From an uncultured Carboxylicivirga sp. (GTDB lineage: Bacteria > Bacteroidota > Bacteroidia > Bacteroidales > Marinilabiliaceae): DNA of 64,000 bases. How positions within the stretch are numbered: the stretch's first letter is position 1; the number at the start of each line of letters is the position of its first letter. The notes beneath the pieces are model-generated. The model was not told the DNA's origin. It ran no database searches and saw only the letters and a program-made list of their open reading frames with translations. The DNA lies in contig CANNEA010000008.1 of assembly GCA_947503525.1 (NCBI GenBank), positions 62,001 through 126,000 of the forward strand. The letters run 5' to 3'. The position numbers and the translations under genes are program-made. This document shows, in pieces, positions 1 through 10,268 of this stretch.

Positions 1-2
1 AT

Positions 3-353
3 AATTTACCGGGATACGAGTCGGTATATGTTTTGGATTACCTGAAGACAAAGGTGAATTTAGGATTAGATCTTCGATTAATTAGTAAGTTGAATGCCGT
101 TATTAATGTGAACTATCAAGATAGAAATGGTGCTTATAACAAATATATTCCAACGGATGATGGGTACATTGAAGTGCCTACAGATTATAAACCATTTTGG
201 TTAACCGATTTGAGATTACAATGGACTGAGCAGAACTATAAAATATATGTTGATGCCAATAACTTATTTGATACTACCTATTACGATTTAGGAAATGTCC
301 CACAGCCTGGCCTGTGGCTTAAGGCAGGAGTTCAAGTTAGTTTGGACTGGTAA
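3..353 (+). CDS. TonB-dependent receptor, C-terminal fragment
   Basis: The reading frame is open to the left edge of the window, so this is the 3' end of a larger gene. The visible part of about 116 residues shows alternating hydrophobic beta-strands and the late-barrel signature NLFDTTYYDLGNVPQPG followed by a terminal strand ending in Val-Ser-Leu-Asp-Trp. A final aromatic residue is typical of outer-membrane barrels. The NLFD motif and the terminal 'P.PG..  .G' strand match TonB-dependent siderophore/cobalamin-type receptors more than SusC, but the substrate cannot be read from this fragment. A TTG at 33 could be mistaken for a start, but upstream codons are equally protein-like. A strong terminator follows immediately. 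Confidence 0.85.
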   Translation, partial: NLPGYESVYVLDYLKTKVNLGLDLRLISKLNAVINVNYQDRNGAYNKYIPTDDGYIEVPTDYKPFWLTDLRLQWTEQNYKIYVDANNLFDTTYYDLGNVPQPGLWLKAGVQVSLDW

Positions 354-361
354 GAATGTAC

Positions 362-396
362 AATGCGATCTATAATTATAGATCGCATTTTTTATT
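362..396 (+). terminator. Rho-independent terminator after the TonB receptor
   Basis: The hairpin ATGCGATCTAT-aatt-ATAGATCGCAT is a perfect 11-bp stem and is followed by a T-rich run. It lies 9 bases after the receptor stop codon. A nearly identical stem recurs at 39505-39543. Confidence 0.9.
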
Positions 397-527
397 TTGA
401 TAGCAATATTGATTAATATTCAATTCATACGCAAACGCACACCGTAATTTAAGTCTGATTTTAGAAAGTAATGTCGTGTGCAATGTTAAAACCTTGAAGC
501 AAATATTATTATTGAAGCAAGCGAATT

Positions 528-2138
528 TTACATTCCTGATAAGTAGTTTACTAAATTAGTATCGGTATTGGTTAAATTTAATTTTTTACGGAGTCTTCCA
601 CGTGCAACATCAACACCTCTTGGGCTTTGGTGAGTAATACTAGCTATCTCTTTAGTGTTAAGGTTTAGCCTTAAAAATGCTGCTAAACGTTCTTCAGATG
701 GACTTAGATCGGGATGTGCCTTTCTAAGGTTTTCATAAAAAGTGGTATGTACCTGTTGAAACCGCAATTCAAATTCTTTCCATACCTCATTATCCACTTC
801 TGACTGTAAGTCAAAAATAGCCGACTTCACAATTGGTAAGTTCTCTGACTTTAATTTTTCTTTAAGCGTAAGGAGCTTTTTGGCTACGCTATTAATCAAT
901 TCGTTTTTACGAACCAGGTACATTACATTAGTTGTGAGTTCTTTATTTTTTAACTCAACATCCAGTTCAAGGTTTTCTTTTTCCAGTTGAACTTTATTCT
1001 TTTGCGCTTTTAAAAGCACGGTTAAGGCAATTGATAACAAAATAATAAAGGATAGAATAATTATATACAAGGTATACTTTAAGGTAAGTGCTTGTTTCTC
1101 AGCTAATGCCTCCTGATCATACTTCTCCATAGCAAAGCCGGTCTGAAGATTTGATAGTTGACTGATTTTTTGTTTGTTAAGTATGCTGTCGCTTAGTGTT
1201 TTAAAAGTTTTATAATGCGCCAAAGCTGAGGCATAATTATTTTCCATTTCATCTAAGGATGAAAGAACACTATATGAATGTTGCTGTACCTCGAGTAAAC
1301 CTGCCGACTTGGCGAGTTTAATTGCTTTATCTATATAGTAACGAGAACTATCTTTTTTAGAATTAGCATCACGAAAGAAGTAGCTCAGATATAGATATGA
1401 CTTAGCTATGCCATGAACATCATTCGCCTGTTGCCGAATTTTTAATGATGCTTTAAAAAAGTTATATGCCTCCAGCGTATCACCTTGTTCAAGTTTAATA
1501 AATCCCAGGTTGTTATATAAATTGGAGGCAGCTGTGCCGTCATAGTTGATCTCTTCCAAGCCTTTATTAAAGTATTCAATACTTTTATCAATTTGGTCTA
1601 ACCTATCGTATATTGATCCAATGTTATTCAGTAAGATTCCAATATGTTGCTTATCTGTTACAATTTCTGGATTAAGAATGTATAAGGAATAGGCATCTTG
1701 AAAATAAGACAGGGATTTATCGTTGTCGTTCAATTTAAAGTATAATGTACCAAGGTTAAGAGCTGAACGAAATTGCTTTCCAAAATTTTTGGTTTCTACA
1801 AAATAATCATAAGCAATACGAGAATGTTTTAGTCCTAATTCGTAAACACCTAGGTTTATATATTGTCTGCCAATCAACGAGTTTAGGTCTGCCATTAACT
1901 CATCATCTTTAAGGGTGCTGGCAATAACGTAGCCATCTTTGGCATCTTTAAGAGCTTGTTTTAAATCATATGATTGGTGTAATTCACTAAGCTCAATATA
2001 TAATTCGGCTTTTTTCTTTTCACTGGAAGTGTTATTAATTAACACGTTTAAGCTATCAGTTTTTAAAGGTTGTTGAGCGATTACCACTAAATTACTACAC
2101 CAAATGGCAGTTAATAATAATGCAGAAAAATGCTTCAT
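528..2138 (-). CDS. TPR-containing membrane regulator with LuxR-like HTH
   Basis: The 536-residue protein begins with a signal peptide (about residues 1-21). It then has tetratricopeptide-type helical repeats to about residue 340, one transmembrane segment near 355-377 (YTLYIIILSFIILLSIALTV), a charged coiled coil, and a C-terminal helix-turn-helix (LSPSEERLAAFLRLNLNTKE followed by IASITHQSPRGVDVARGRLR). This periplasmic TPR, membrane anchor and cytoplasmic LuxR-like layout is common in Bacteroidota and is thought to couple an envelope signal to transcription. No receiver or kinase domain is visible, so a phosphorelay is not indicated. It converges on the TonB receptor and diverges from the first giant protease, with 392 bp between. 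Its targets are unknown; either neighbour is possible. Confidence 0.85.
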   Translation of the reverse strand: MKHFSALLLTAIWCSNLVVIAQQPLKTDSLNVLINNTSSEKKKAELYIELSELHQSYDLKQALKDAKDGYVIASTLKDDELMADLNSLIGRQYINLGVYELGLKHSRIAYDYFVETKNFGKQFRSALNLGTLYFKLNDNDKSLSYFQDAYSLYILNPEIVTDKQHIGILLNNIGSIYDRLDQIDKSIEYFNKGLEEINYDGTAASNLYNNLGFIKLEQGDTLEAYNFFKASLKIRQQANDVHGIAKSYLYLSYFFRDANSKKDSSRYYIDKAIKLAKSAGLLEVQQHSYSVLSSLDEMENNYASALAHYKTFKTLSDSILNKQKISQLSNLQTGFAMEKYDQEALAEKQALTLKYTLYIIILSFIILLSIALTVLLKAQKNKVQLEKENLELDVELKNKELTTNVMYLVRKNELINSVAKKLLTLKEKLKSENLPIVKSAIFDLQSEVDNEVWKEFELRFQQVHTTFYENLRKAHPDLSPSEERLAAFLRLNLNTKEIASITHQSPRGVDVARGRLRKKLNLTNTDTNLVNYLSGM

Positions 2139-2530
2139 TTATTTCAGTTTGTAATGGTAAATAAAATGACTCAAAGCCTATATCTCAATCGCACGCATTT
2201 AAAGATAATAAAACTATCCATTTGCGTGCATATTAGTTGTCATTTATATATACGGCAAATGTATAATAATAGAACTGTAAGTATAATAGCATTGAAAGTT
2301 TTTTTTACTCATCACAAAAGGGGCTTAAGTGTTGTTGCGAGATATTAAAGTGTACTGGTAATGAAGTCAATAAAGTGCTGGTGCTGATATGCTGTTGATA
2401 TGCTTTTCAACTCTGATGATATTTTATATCATAGCGTTGACTTTTTGTTAGGCTTGTTATTTATGATTCTGGTTGGACTTATACTTAATTGCTATCCAAT
2501 TAAAATATTTCAACTAATCAAGTCAAAACA
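2139..2530. other. Intergenic region between divergent regulator and protease
   Basis: This 392-bp stretch separates two divergent genes and must carry both promoters. I see no good TAnnTTTG element for the protease gene, no RNA gene and no convincing ORF. A 72-codon + strand frame at 2130-2348 has no protein-like composition. Confidence 0.5.
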
Positions 2531-5500
2531 ATGATAAAATTATACGCTGATTTGTTAAGAAGGCAAGCACTAAAAATAAGGGCTTTCTTTCTATTAACAC
2601 TATTTTTGCTTATTTCAATAAGTATTGTAGAGGCTCAACAATTTAAGGATGGTTTACTTCAAGGAAGTATTCGTGTGAAATTTGTGCCCGAACTTGTTGA
2701 AAAAGCGCCTAAGCTTAAGTCTGTTGGTGGAGTAGTGCGAATGGGAAATGTCAATATTGATGTTTTAAATGCTCAGAATAAAGTTAATGAATTAAAAAGA
2801 GTCATTCCATATTCTGAAAAATTTGATGCACGGCATCGTAAATATGGCTTACATCAGTGGTATGAGGTTCGTTTTGATAAGAGTCAAGATGTAAGTAAGA
2901 TAGTTAAAGCCTATAATCATCTGGCAGAGGTGGAAATGGCAGAACCCATCTATGAGAAAATGATTGTTCCTTATACTGTTGGTGAAATAAGAAGTGATAA
3001 TGCATCTGAATTAAAAAATACTACTCAAGACATTTTTAACGATCCATTACTGGACAAGCAATGGCATTATATTAATAGCGGCCAAAGTGGAGGTAAACCA
3101 GGAGCTGATATTAATGTAAAAGATGTTTGGCAGCAACATGCAGGCTCTTCAAATATAATCGTGTCTATTCATGACCAGGGTGTTGATTACAACCACATTG
3201 ATCTAAAGAACAATATGTGGGTAAATGAAGCCGAATTAAATGGTGAAGAAGGCGTTGATGATGATGGCAATGGATTTGAAGATGATATTTATGGATATAA
3301 TTTTGGAGATAATAAACCTGATATCTTAATTGGATATCATGGAACACATGTGGCAGGTACCGTTTCTGCCGAAAATAATAATGGAATCGGTGTTGTTGGT
3401 ATAGCCGGTGGAACAGGTAATAACGATGGCGTTCGATTAATGACTCTCGATATTTTCGGAAATTTCTCGGTAAGTAATATCGCTGGTTCATTTGTATATG
3501 CTGCCGATAATGGGGCTGTTATTTCACAAAATAGCTGGGGATTTAGTAGCCCGGGAGTTTATGAACAATTGATTCATGATGCCATTGATTATTTTATTGC
3601 TGAGGCCGGAAACTATCAGGGAAGTCCCATGAAAGGAGGTGTGGTGATATTTGCATCAGGTAATGATAACTCTGACGAAACGTATTACCCAAATGCTTAT
3701 GAGAAGGTTTTGAATGTTTCTTCAGTAGACCATAATGACATAAAAGCAGAATACTCCAATTATCATGAATCAGTTAATTTATCAGCTCATGGTGGTGAAA
3801 CAAGTTATTCTTCTCATGAAGGGGTTTTTAGTACCATGCCTGAAGATAATTATGGCTTTTTACATGGTACATCAATGGCCTGTCCGCATGTGAGTGGTGT
3901 TGCTGCTTTGATTGTCTCAAAATTTCAAGGGGAAGAATTTAAAAATACGGATCTGGTTCATCGTTTGATTACAGGAACAAGAGATATCTATTCCATCAAA
4001 GGAAATGAAGAATTTACAGGTATGATGGGCGTTGGGATTATTGATGCAGATTTGGGCATGAAAACCAATGAAGAGATTGCACCTGATGACATCTCAGACC
4101 TTGAATTGATTGGGATAGGCCAGGATTTTGCCAGTTTGCGATGGACTGTACCTGCTGATGAAGACAATGGACAACCTGATAAATTTATAGTTTATTTTAG
4201 TGAATATCCGATAGATGAGAATGATATAGCTAAAGCCAGTAAGGTCACTATTGATAATGCCAGTTTAGCAGGTACTGTTTTTGAATATGAATTAACCGGA
4301 CTAAATCCTACCACAACATACAATATAGTAGTCGTAAGTGAAGATCGTTGGTTTATTCAATCAGGTTATTCTAATGTGGTTAGTGGTACAACAAATGACG
4401 GCCCCGAAGTCTATGTTTCGGCTGATAAGCTGGATATAGGTATACTAGGTGTTAGCGAACAACATAAAGGTGAATCTGAATTTATAATCGGAAATTCAGG
4501 CGACGGGTTATTAAAATGGAGTATGGAATATTTTCACTCAAAGAGTGAGGATACCTATAAAATTAACTCTGCAATGGTTAATACAACGGTATACCATGAT
4601 AATCTCTTGGGAGCCAGTGTAAGTAAAAGTGAAATTAAATCGCTTGATATTATTACCTATGAGCAAGAGGCTGATGAGCATAACTGGAAAACTTATTTTG
4701 ATCCATATATGCCTGCTTACACAATGGGAGAAGATGATTTAACAGTTAGCAACTCCAGTGCTACAAGGTTTGTTGTAGAGGATGAAGAAGGATTTAACCT
4801 GACGACAGTTGAGTTCGGGTTAAATATAATGGACATAGATAATTTACTTGAATCTCTGGTTATTGAAGTTTTCAGAGGGAAAGAAATTACTACAGCTCAA
4901 AAAGTATTATATCAGGAGTTTGCACCAGCTGTAGAAGGTTTCCATTACGAGACGATTCATCTAAATGATCAAATATTCTTCAATGAGGGTGATTATTTTT
5001 GGGTTGTTATTCATGTTCCGGCAGGTCCTTTGTATCCATTAGTGATTGGTTTCGAGGAAAGTCCTGAGTATTCTGATAACTGCTTAATGAGTTTTGATAA
5101 AGGAAGTAGCTGGCATGCCCTTGAAGCAGTAATTAGTGATGATAGGTTGGTTTGGGATGTTGGTGTTGGTGCTTTGCTAAAACCATTGCATAAATACATA
5201 AGCATAACACCTGAAAAAGGTGCGGTTACCAGCAATGGTGAACAAGTTGTTAAAGTTGAAGTTGATGCATCTGAATTGATTAATGGATATTACGATGCAG
5301 CACTACTGATTGCGACTAACGAGTCGAAAGATACATTGCGAAGAATTGAAGTAGATTTCGAAGTTCACGAGCATAAACCTTTATTGAAAAGCGTGGATAT
5401 ATTAGATTTTGGCACGGTGTTTCATGGTGAGTCAAAATTATTACACATGGAGTTGGCTAATCGAGGTTTGGGAGCTTTTGTTGCTGAAAATGAAGCGAAT

Positions 5501-8500
5501 TTCGATGTGCAGATTTCTGATCCACAGTTTAAAATTGAAAATGAAGTTAAAAGCCCAATTAAGGGGATGCAGAGTACAATTTTAAGTATTCGCTACACAC
5601 CTGATAAAGTTGGTAATACGAGTGCGACTGTTACCTTTAATGATAAGTATGGGAATACCTATGTTTTTAATGTGTATGGAGCTGGTGTTGAGGCTGCTAA
5701 AGCCGTTGTGACACCACCATCAAATGATTTCACAGGCCTGACCTTGGGCGATGAAGCAAGTGGTTCATTTACAATTAGTAATGAAGGTGGTTTCCCATTG
5801 AAATATTACGTGCCTGGTTTTGCCGATGGCACAAATCTGGGCGGAGTAAGTGATAGCTTATCATGTAAATCCGGATACGTGTTTACCATGACAGAAGGTA
5901 ATAAAGACAATCCAGGATTTGTATGGGAAGATATTTCTCAAACAGGGACTCCCTTGTTCGATCGGTTTGTGGAAGATTCCAGATTAAATCATATCCCTGT
6001 AGCAATGGATTTTATTTTTCCATTTTTTGGAGAGTTTTATGATACATTATATATAACACGTCGAGGCGGCTTGTTATCATTTGATCAAGAGAGTCGCTTT
6101 AACACATCCCCAACCTTTTACCATTATGAGTATAATCATGATCGTTATATATGTGCATGGGGCCGTGAAATTAATTTCGCAGATAATAAATTTAACGGAG
6201 ATGTTTATTATCAGCAATTTCCAGACAGATTAATTATACAATATCATAATCTGAATCAGTCTTTAACCTCTGTGGACCATGAGTATAATTACAACTATTG
6301 GGACGAACCAATATCATATCAAATCATTATTTATGATAACGGCGATATTGATTTTCAGTATTTAAATCTGGGAGATTACCCAGCTATTGAGATTGAGCTT
6401 AATTCTTATTATTCTTTACTGGCAATAGAAGATTATATTTTAGGTGATGGTTTGTATATGAATGGTATTATTCATGGTTTTCAAAATTACAATGATCAGT
6501 CATTGAAAAAATACCCGCCAAAAACAGGTTATAAATACTCTATTAAGAGTCCGGGTTTAGGTGTTATAGAATCAGTGTCGCCTGCTTTTGGTACATTACA
6601 GGTCGGAGAGACTGTTAATATTGATTACACCATGAATACAAGTGATTTGTTCGTAGGTGATTTCACAGAACGTATGACCATTGTAACCAACGATCCTTTT
6701 AATAATCCTTCGTTCCATGAGGCAAATATTAATATTGTTGATGGAGGCACTGCCGATATAGAATTAAGTACAACAGAATTAGACTTTGGCGAAGTTTTCC
6801 AAAGAGATATGGTTTCCTTAGATGTCCTAATCAGGAATATTGGTAAGGCTAAGGTTGATTTCGTATCCGTTAATTCTCAAAATGGTTATTACAGTGTTGA
6901 AGGTTACATGCCAGTAGTGCTTAAACCACGAAACAAATCTAACTATACAATAACCATTCTGTCCGATGAGATGGGGATGAAGAATGATGTGATTACTTTT
7001 ACTGACAGTGAGGGAAATACCTATACTGTAAATATTACAGGTGAAGTGATAGAAGCTCCTGTAATTACTTCAGATCCTACCAGTTTTAATGAAGCCCAAG
7101 GGTATGGTTCAACACAGATAAAACCTTTAAGCATTATTAATACAGGTTTGAGCCCAATGGAGTTTTCTGTTTCAGGAGAAGAATGGTTATCAGTTTACCC
7201 TATAGGTCAGTCGTCATATAGTAAAGATGTAGGTTATGAAGTTGACAAATTAGTTGATAAGGAAACCAAACTGTTTAACTGGGAAGATATTAGTTCAATT
7301 GGCGATACTCTGGATTATACTGGAGATATTTTTACAGCTGAAGTTTATTGGGAAACTGTGGAGCTACCATTTAAGTTTTCTTTTTATGGCGAAGAATATG
7401 ACACCTTATATGTTGGATATAATGGGGTGGTATCTTTTACAGGAGATCAGGATGAATTTGCATGGGGATATGCAGAGTTTGCCCCTGCTGAAGGTGGCCT
7501 AACCAATTATATTGCTCCTTTCTTTGGGTTTATAAGCATGTCTGATCGTCGATATTTTCCGAATACCAATGTATATGTGCACGGTAATGAAGAACGCGTG
7601 ATTATTCAGTACCATGATTATATTAATGCATTTGGTATGGGTGATCCTATGAGTTTTCAGGTTGTTCTTTTTCGAAATGGCACATTTAAGTTTATGTATG
7701 ATTTTTATACAGAAGATGCCTGGATGACTTCAGAATGGGGATCCATTGGATTCGAAAATCACGATGGTACAGAAGGAAAGCAAATAACATATAGACAGTT
7801 AGGTTTGGAGGATGGCACTATATATACCATAACTCCTAAGGAAAAATATTCGCTTGCTGCCAGTTCAACTGCCGAATTTGATGTGATTTTTGATTCACGT
7901 ACGCTGTTTGATGGGGACTATACAGGGCATATCCATATTAATAATAATACACCGGATGCACCGGAGTATAAGGTGCCGGTCGATTTTACCATTCAGGGAA
8001 CCGCTGAATATACGATAGAAGGCTCTTTGGAGCTGGATAGCCTGATGATTATACCTGAAGAAGGCGATTATCGTACGTATGATCAATTGTTTACATTTCA
8101 TAACTCTGGCACAAAAGATATTACACTTAATGCGGCTCGTTTAATGAGTGCAGGTTCATATGGTGGTGCCATTTATGCCGATGATAGCAAGTATGGTACA
8201 GGAACTGCAGAAGATGGCTGGTTTAATGTATCGCGTCGTCCATTAAATTCCACCCTTCGTCCGCAGCAGTCGGAAAAATTAAATTTAAGATTACGTCCAA
8301 CAGTTGAAGGTTTTTATCGTGATACGCTGCTGATTTATTCTGATATGACTGAAGTCATTAAAATACCAATTGAAGTCACATACTATGGTGCCCCAGAGAT
8401 TTCGATTAGTAATGACGATATGTATGTATATGCTAATGCGGATACCGAAGAGGCAATCCGAAACATTACCATCAGTAATGCCAATGGATTGACCAATCTT

Positions 8501-10201
8501 CACTATAGCATTAACATGGATTACAAACGTGAAGTGACAACTGAATCATATTCGATGTCCACTTCAGAAAGTACATTAAAATCTCAGGGTACGAAGGGTG
8601 ACGTTCAGACCTTAATGGGAAAAGATGTTGTGAATACCGATTTAAAATCGACTAAAGCACAGAGTGGAGAATATAATCGCATATTATCTTATACCGATAA
8701 ACGAGAAATTGATGGTCAGATTGGTTATAATAGCAATGGTACATTCCATGCTGTGGTTGGATATACTGCACCATCAGATGGATTTAATTTAACACATGTT
8801 CAAACGCATTATGCATGGTTCGATCTTTTACAGTCGGATTTAACAGTACAAATTCGCCGAGGTTCAGAAATTCTGGAAGAAACCAGCGTTGTTTATTCGC
8901 AGGGATTTAAACATGTGGCCGAGGAAGAATCAGAAGATGGCGAGCTTATTACTATTGAGTTGGATGATAGTCAATTGATTTATCCGAACGAACGTTTTTT
9001 CATTGTGATTAAATACCCTCAGCTTGTACCATTCCCTCAGGGGTATGTATTTATAGATGAAGTGTTGGAAAATACTTTCTACCATGGTAATGGAGTTGAG
9101 TTTGCTGAAACACGCTTGTCTTCTGGTTTTGAAAAAGCAGCCAACCTAATCATTGCTTGTGAAGATGAATATAAACTATCAGGCTGGGCACAACCGGATG
9201 TTGAAGCTAATGGCATTATAGCCAGGGGCGAAGAATTAGTCATTCCGGTGACCTACATTGCCGACCAGGCAGAGCAAGGTCTTAACCAGGCGATGTTTAT
9301 TATTGAAACCAATGATCCAAAGGCATTAATCAGTGAAGTACCTTTGACATTGGAGCGCAATAAAGGGCCACAGATTCAAGGTGAGTTGGAAAAAGAGCTC
9401 ACAATTTATGAAGGTTTAGAGCATCAGATTGAAATTCATGCAGTGGATGATGAGGGGGATGCTTTTGAATTTGCCTTGGATGCCAATTTCGATTTTGTAA
9501 GTACTGAGTTGGTTAATGGTAAATACCAGATAAAACTATTACCCGGTTATGAAGATGAAGGTTATTATTCAATGAAGGTAATAATGACTGATAGTTTTGA
9601 TAATACCACCTGGACCAGATTTGATATTAATGTGGTGCATGTTAACCGTGCCCCTTCAATGCAACAAGAAATTGCTGACCAGTATTTTGTGCTTGAAGAA
9701 GAAGAAGCTTATCAAATTGACTTTAGTGATTACATTGTTGATGAAGATGGGGATGTGGTTAATTTTAGCATTAACTATGATGATAAATCAGTTGTAAAAG
9801 TCTTCCAAAGTGGATCGTCGATTATGATTCACCCCTTAGAGATTGGCAAGTTCAATTTGATTATTACTGCCACAGATCCCTATTTTGCTACTTATAATAA
9901 GACCGTTAAGTGTCGCATAGATCACCGCACAGGAATAAGTGGAGCAGGCCTGACCAAAGTGAAAATATATCCTAATCCGGTGAAGAGTGAGATGTATATC
10001 CATTGTTCAGAACAGCAATCAGAATTGTCGCACATACGGATTATTTCCATGGGAGGTAACTTGATAAAAGAAATTGAGACTGGCGATGCTTCTGTTAATA
10101 CTGCCTTGAAAGTAAATTTAGCTGAGCTGACACCGGGTATCTATTTTGTTGAATTGGTTTCGGACAATGATACTCTTGTTCAAAAATTCGTGAAAGAATA
10201 A
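2531..10201 (+). CDS. Giant S8 subtilisin-like protease with T9SS signal, copy 1
   Basis: This 2,556-residue secreted protease has a signal peptide (1-36), an N-terminal prodomain-like part (about 44-150) and a complete S8 catalytic domain (about 168-510). Asp215 lies in IHDQGVDYNH, His270 in HGTHVAGT, the oxyanion Asn334 in ISQNSWG and Ser448 in HGTSMACPHVSG. A fibronectin type III domain follows (about 520-610). The rest is a long array of beta-rich modules: DGFNLT modules, choice-of-anchor-D-like domains, two modules with a WEDIS...YDTLY pattern, and cadherin-like domains. The C-terminus is a T9SS type A domain with IYPNP, so the protein is probably displayed on or released from the cell surface. 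It is far longer than ordinary subtilases and is the first of three tandem paralogues. Only 67 bp and no clear terminator separate it from copy 2, which suggests co-transcription. Substrate unknown. Confidence 0.93.
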   Translation: MIKLYADLLRRQALKIRAFFLLTLFLLISISIVEAQQFKDGLLQGSIRVKFVPELVEKAPKLKSVGGVVRMGNVNIDVLNAQNKVNELKRVIPYSEKFDARHRKYGLHQWYEVRFDKSQDVSKIVKAYNHLAEVEMAEPIYEKMIVPYTVGEIRSDNASELKNTTQDIFNDPLLDKQWHYINSGQSGGKPGADINVKDVWQQHAGSSNIIVSIHDQGVDYNHIDLKNNMWVNEAELNGEEGVDDDGNGFEDDIYGYNFGDNKPDILIGYHGTHVAGTVSAENNNGIGVVGIAGGTGNNDGVRLMTLDIFGNFSVSNIAGSFVYAADNGAVISQNSWGFSSPGVYEQLIHDAIDYFIAEAGNYQGSPMKGGVVIFASGNDNSDETYYPNAYEKVLNVSSVDHNDIKAEYSNYHESVNLSAHGGETSYSSHEGVFSTMPEDNYGFLHGTSMACPHVSGVAALIVSKFQGEEFKNTDLVHRLITGTRDIYSIKGNEEFTGMMGVGIIDADLGMKTNEEIAPDDISDLELIGIGQDFASLRWTVPADEDNGQPDKFIVYFSEYPIDENDIAKASKVTIDNASLAGTVFEYELTGLNPTTTYNIVVVSEDRWFIQSGYSNVVSGTTNDGPEVYVSADKLDIGILGVSEQHKGESEFIIGNSGDGLLKWSMEYFHSKSEDTYKINSAMVNTTVYHDNLLGASVSKSEIKSLDIITYEQEADEHNWKTYFDPYMPAYTMGEDDLTVSNSSATRFVVEDEEGFNLTTVEFGLNIMDIDNLLESLVIEVFRGKEITTAQKVLYQEFAPAVEGFHYETIHLNDQIFFNEGDYFWVVIHVPAGPLYPLVIGFEESPEYSDNCLMSFDKGSSWHALEAVISDDRLVWDVGVGALLKPLHKYISITPEKGAVTSNGEQVVKVEVDASELINGYYDAALLIATNESKDTLRRIEVDFEVHEHKPLLKSVDILDFGTVFHGESKLLHMELANRGLGAFVAENEANFDVQISDPQFKIENEVKSPIKGMQSTILSIRYTPDKVGNTSATVTFNDKYGNTYVFNVYGAGVEAAKAVVTPPSNDFTGLTLGDEASGSFTISNEGGFPLKYYVPGFADGTNLGGVSDSLSCKSGYVFTMTEGNKDNPGFVWEDISQTGTPLFDRFVEDSRLNHIPVAMDFIFPFFGEFYDTLYITRRGGLLSFDQESRFNTSPTFYHYEYNHDRYICAWGREINFADNKFNGDVYYQQFPDRLIIQYHNLNQSLTSVDHEYNYNYWDEPISYQIIIYDNGDIDFQYLNLGDYPAIEIELNSYYSLLAIEDYILGDGLYMNGIIHGFQNYNDQSLKKYPPKTGYKYSIKSPGLGVIESVSPAFGTLQVGETVNIDYTMNTSDLFVGDFTERMTIVTNDPFNNPSFHEANINIVDGGTADIELSTTELDFGEVFQRDMVSLDVLIRNIGKAKVDFVSVNSQNGYYSVEGYMPVVLKPRNKSNYTITILSDEMGMKNDVITFTDSEGNTYTVNITGEVIEAPVITSDPTSFNEAQGYGSTQIKPLSIINTGLSPMEFSVSGEEWLSVYPIGQSSYSKDVGYEVDKLVDKETKLFNWEDISSIGDTLDYTGDIFTAEVYWETVELPFKFSFYGEEYDTLYVGYNGVVSFTGDQDEFAWGYAEFAPAEGGLTNYIAPFFGFISMSDRRYFPNTNVYVHGNEERVIIQYHDYINAFGMGDPMSFQVVLFRNGTFKFMYDFYTEDAWMTSEWGSIGFENHDGTEGKQITYRQLGLEDGTIYTITPKEKYSLAASSTAEFDVIFDSRTLFDGDYTGHIHINNNTPDAPEYKVPVDFTIQGTAEYTIEGSLELDSLMIIPEEGDYRTYDQLFTFHNSGTKDITLNAARLMSAGSYGGAIYADDSKYGTGTAEDGWFNVSRRPLNSTLRPQQSEKLNLRLRPTVEGFYRDTLLIYSDMTEVIKIPIEVTYYGAPEISISNDDMYVYANADTEEAIRNITISNANGLTNLHYSINMDYKREVTTESYSMSTSESTLKSQGTKGDVQTLMGKDVVNTDLKSTKAQSGEYNRILSYTDKREIDGQIGYNSNGTFHAVVGYTAPSDGFNLTHVQTHYAWFDLLQSDLTVQIRRGSEILEETSVVYSQGFKHVAEEESEDGELITIELDDSQLIYPNERFFIVIKYPQLVPFPQGYVFIDEVLENTFYHGNGVEFAETRLSSGFEKAANLIIACEDEYKLSGWAQPDVEANGIIARGEELVIPVTYIADQAEQGLNQAMFIIETNDPKALISEVPLTLERNKGPQIQGELEKELTIYEGLEHQIEIHAVDDEGDAFEFALDANFDFVSTELVNGKYQIKLLPGYEDEGYYSMKVIMTDSFDNTTWTRFDINVVHVNRAPSMQQEIADQYFVLEEEEAYQIDFSDYIVDEDGDVVNFSINYDDKSVVKVFQSGSSIMIHPLEIGKFNLIITATDPYFATYNKTVKCRIDHRTGISGAGLTKVKIYPNPVKSEMYIHCSEQQSELSHIRIISMGGNLIKEIETGDASVNTALKVNLAELTPGIYFVELVSDNDTLVQKFVKE

Positions 10202-10268
10202 GTTTTCAGAAAATGAATAAGGAAGCATTGGTATAAATGCATTTTAACTGACAAAATAAAAGTGACTC

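Noticed and set aside
33-35. TTG as the start of the TonB receptor fragment
   Set aside because: The frame is open and protein-like to the window edge, and the visible strands are the end of a large barrel.
2130-2348. 72-codon + strand ORF in the divergent intergenic region
   Set aside because: It overlaps the start of the regulator gene on the other strand and shows no protein-like pattern.
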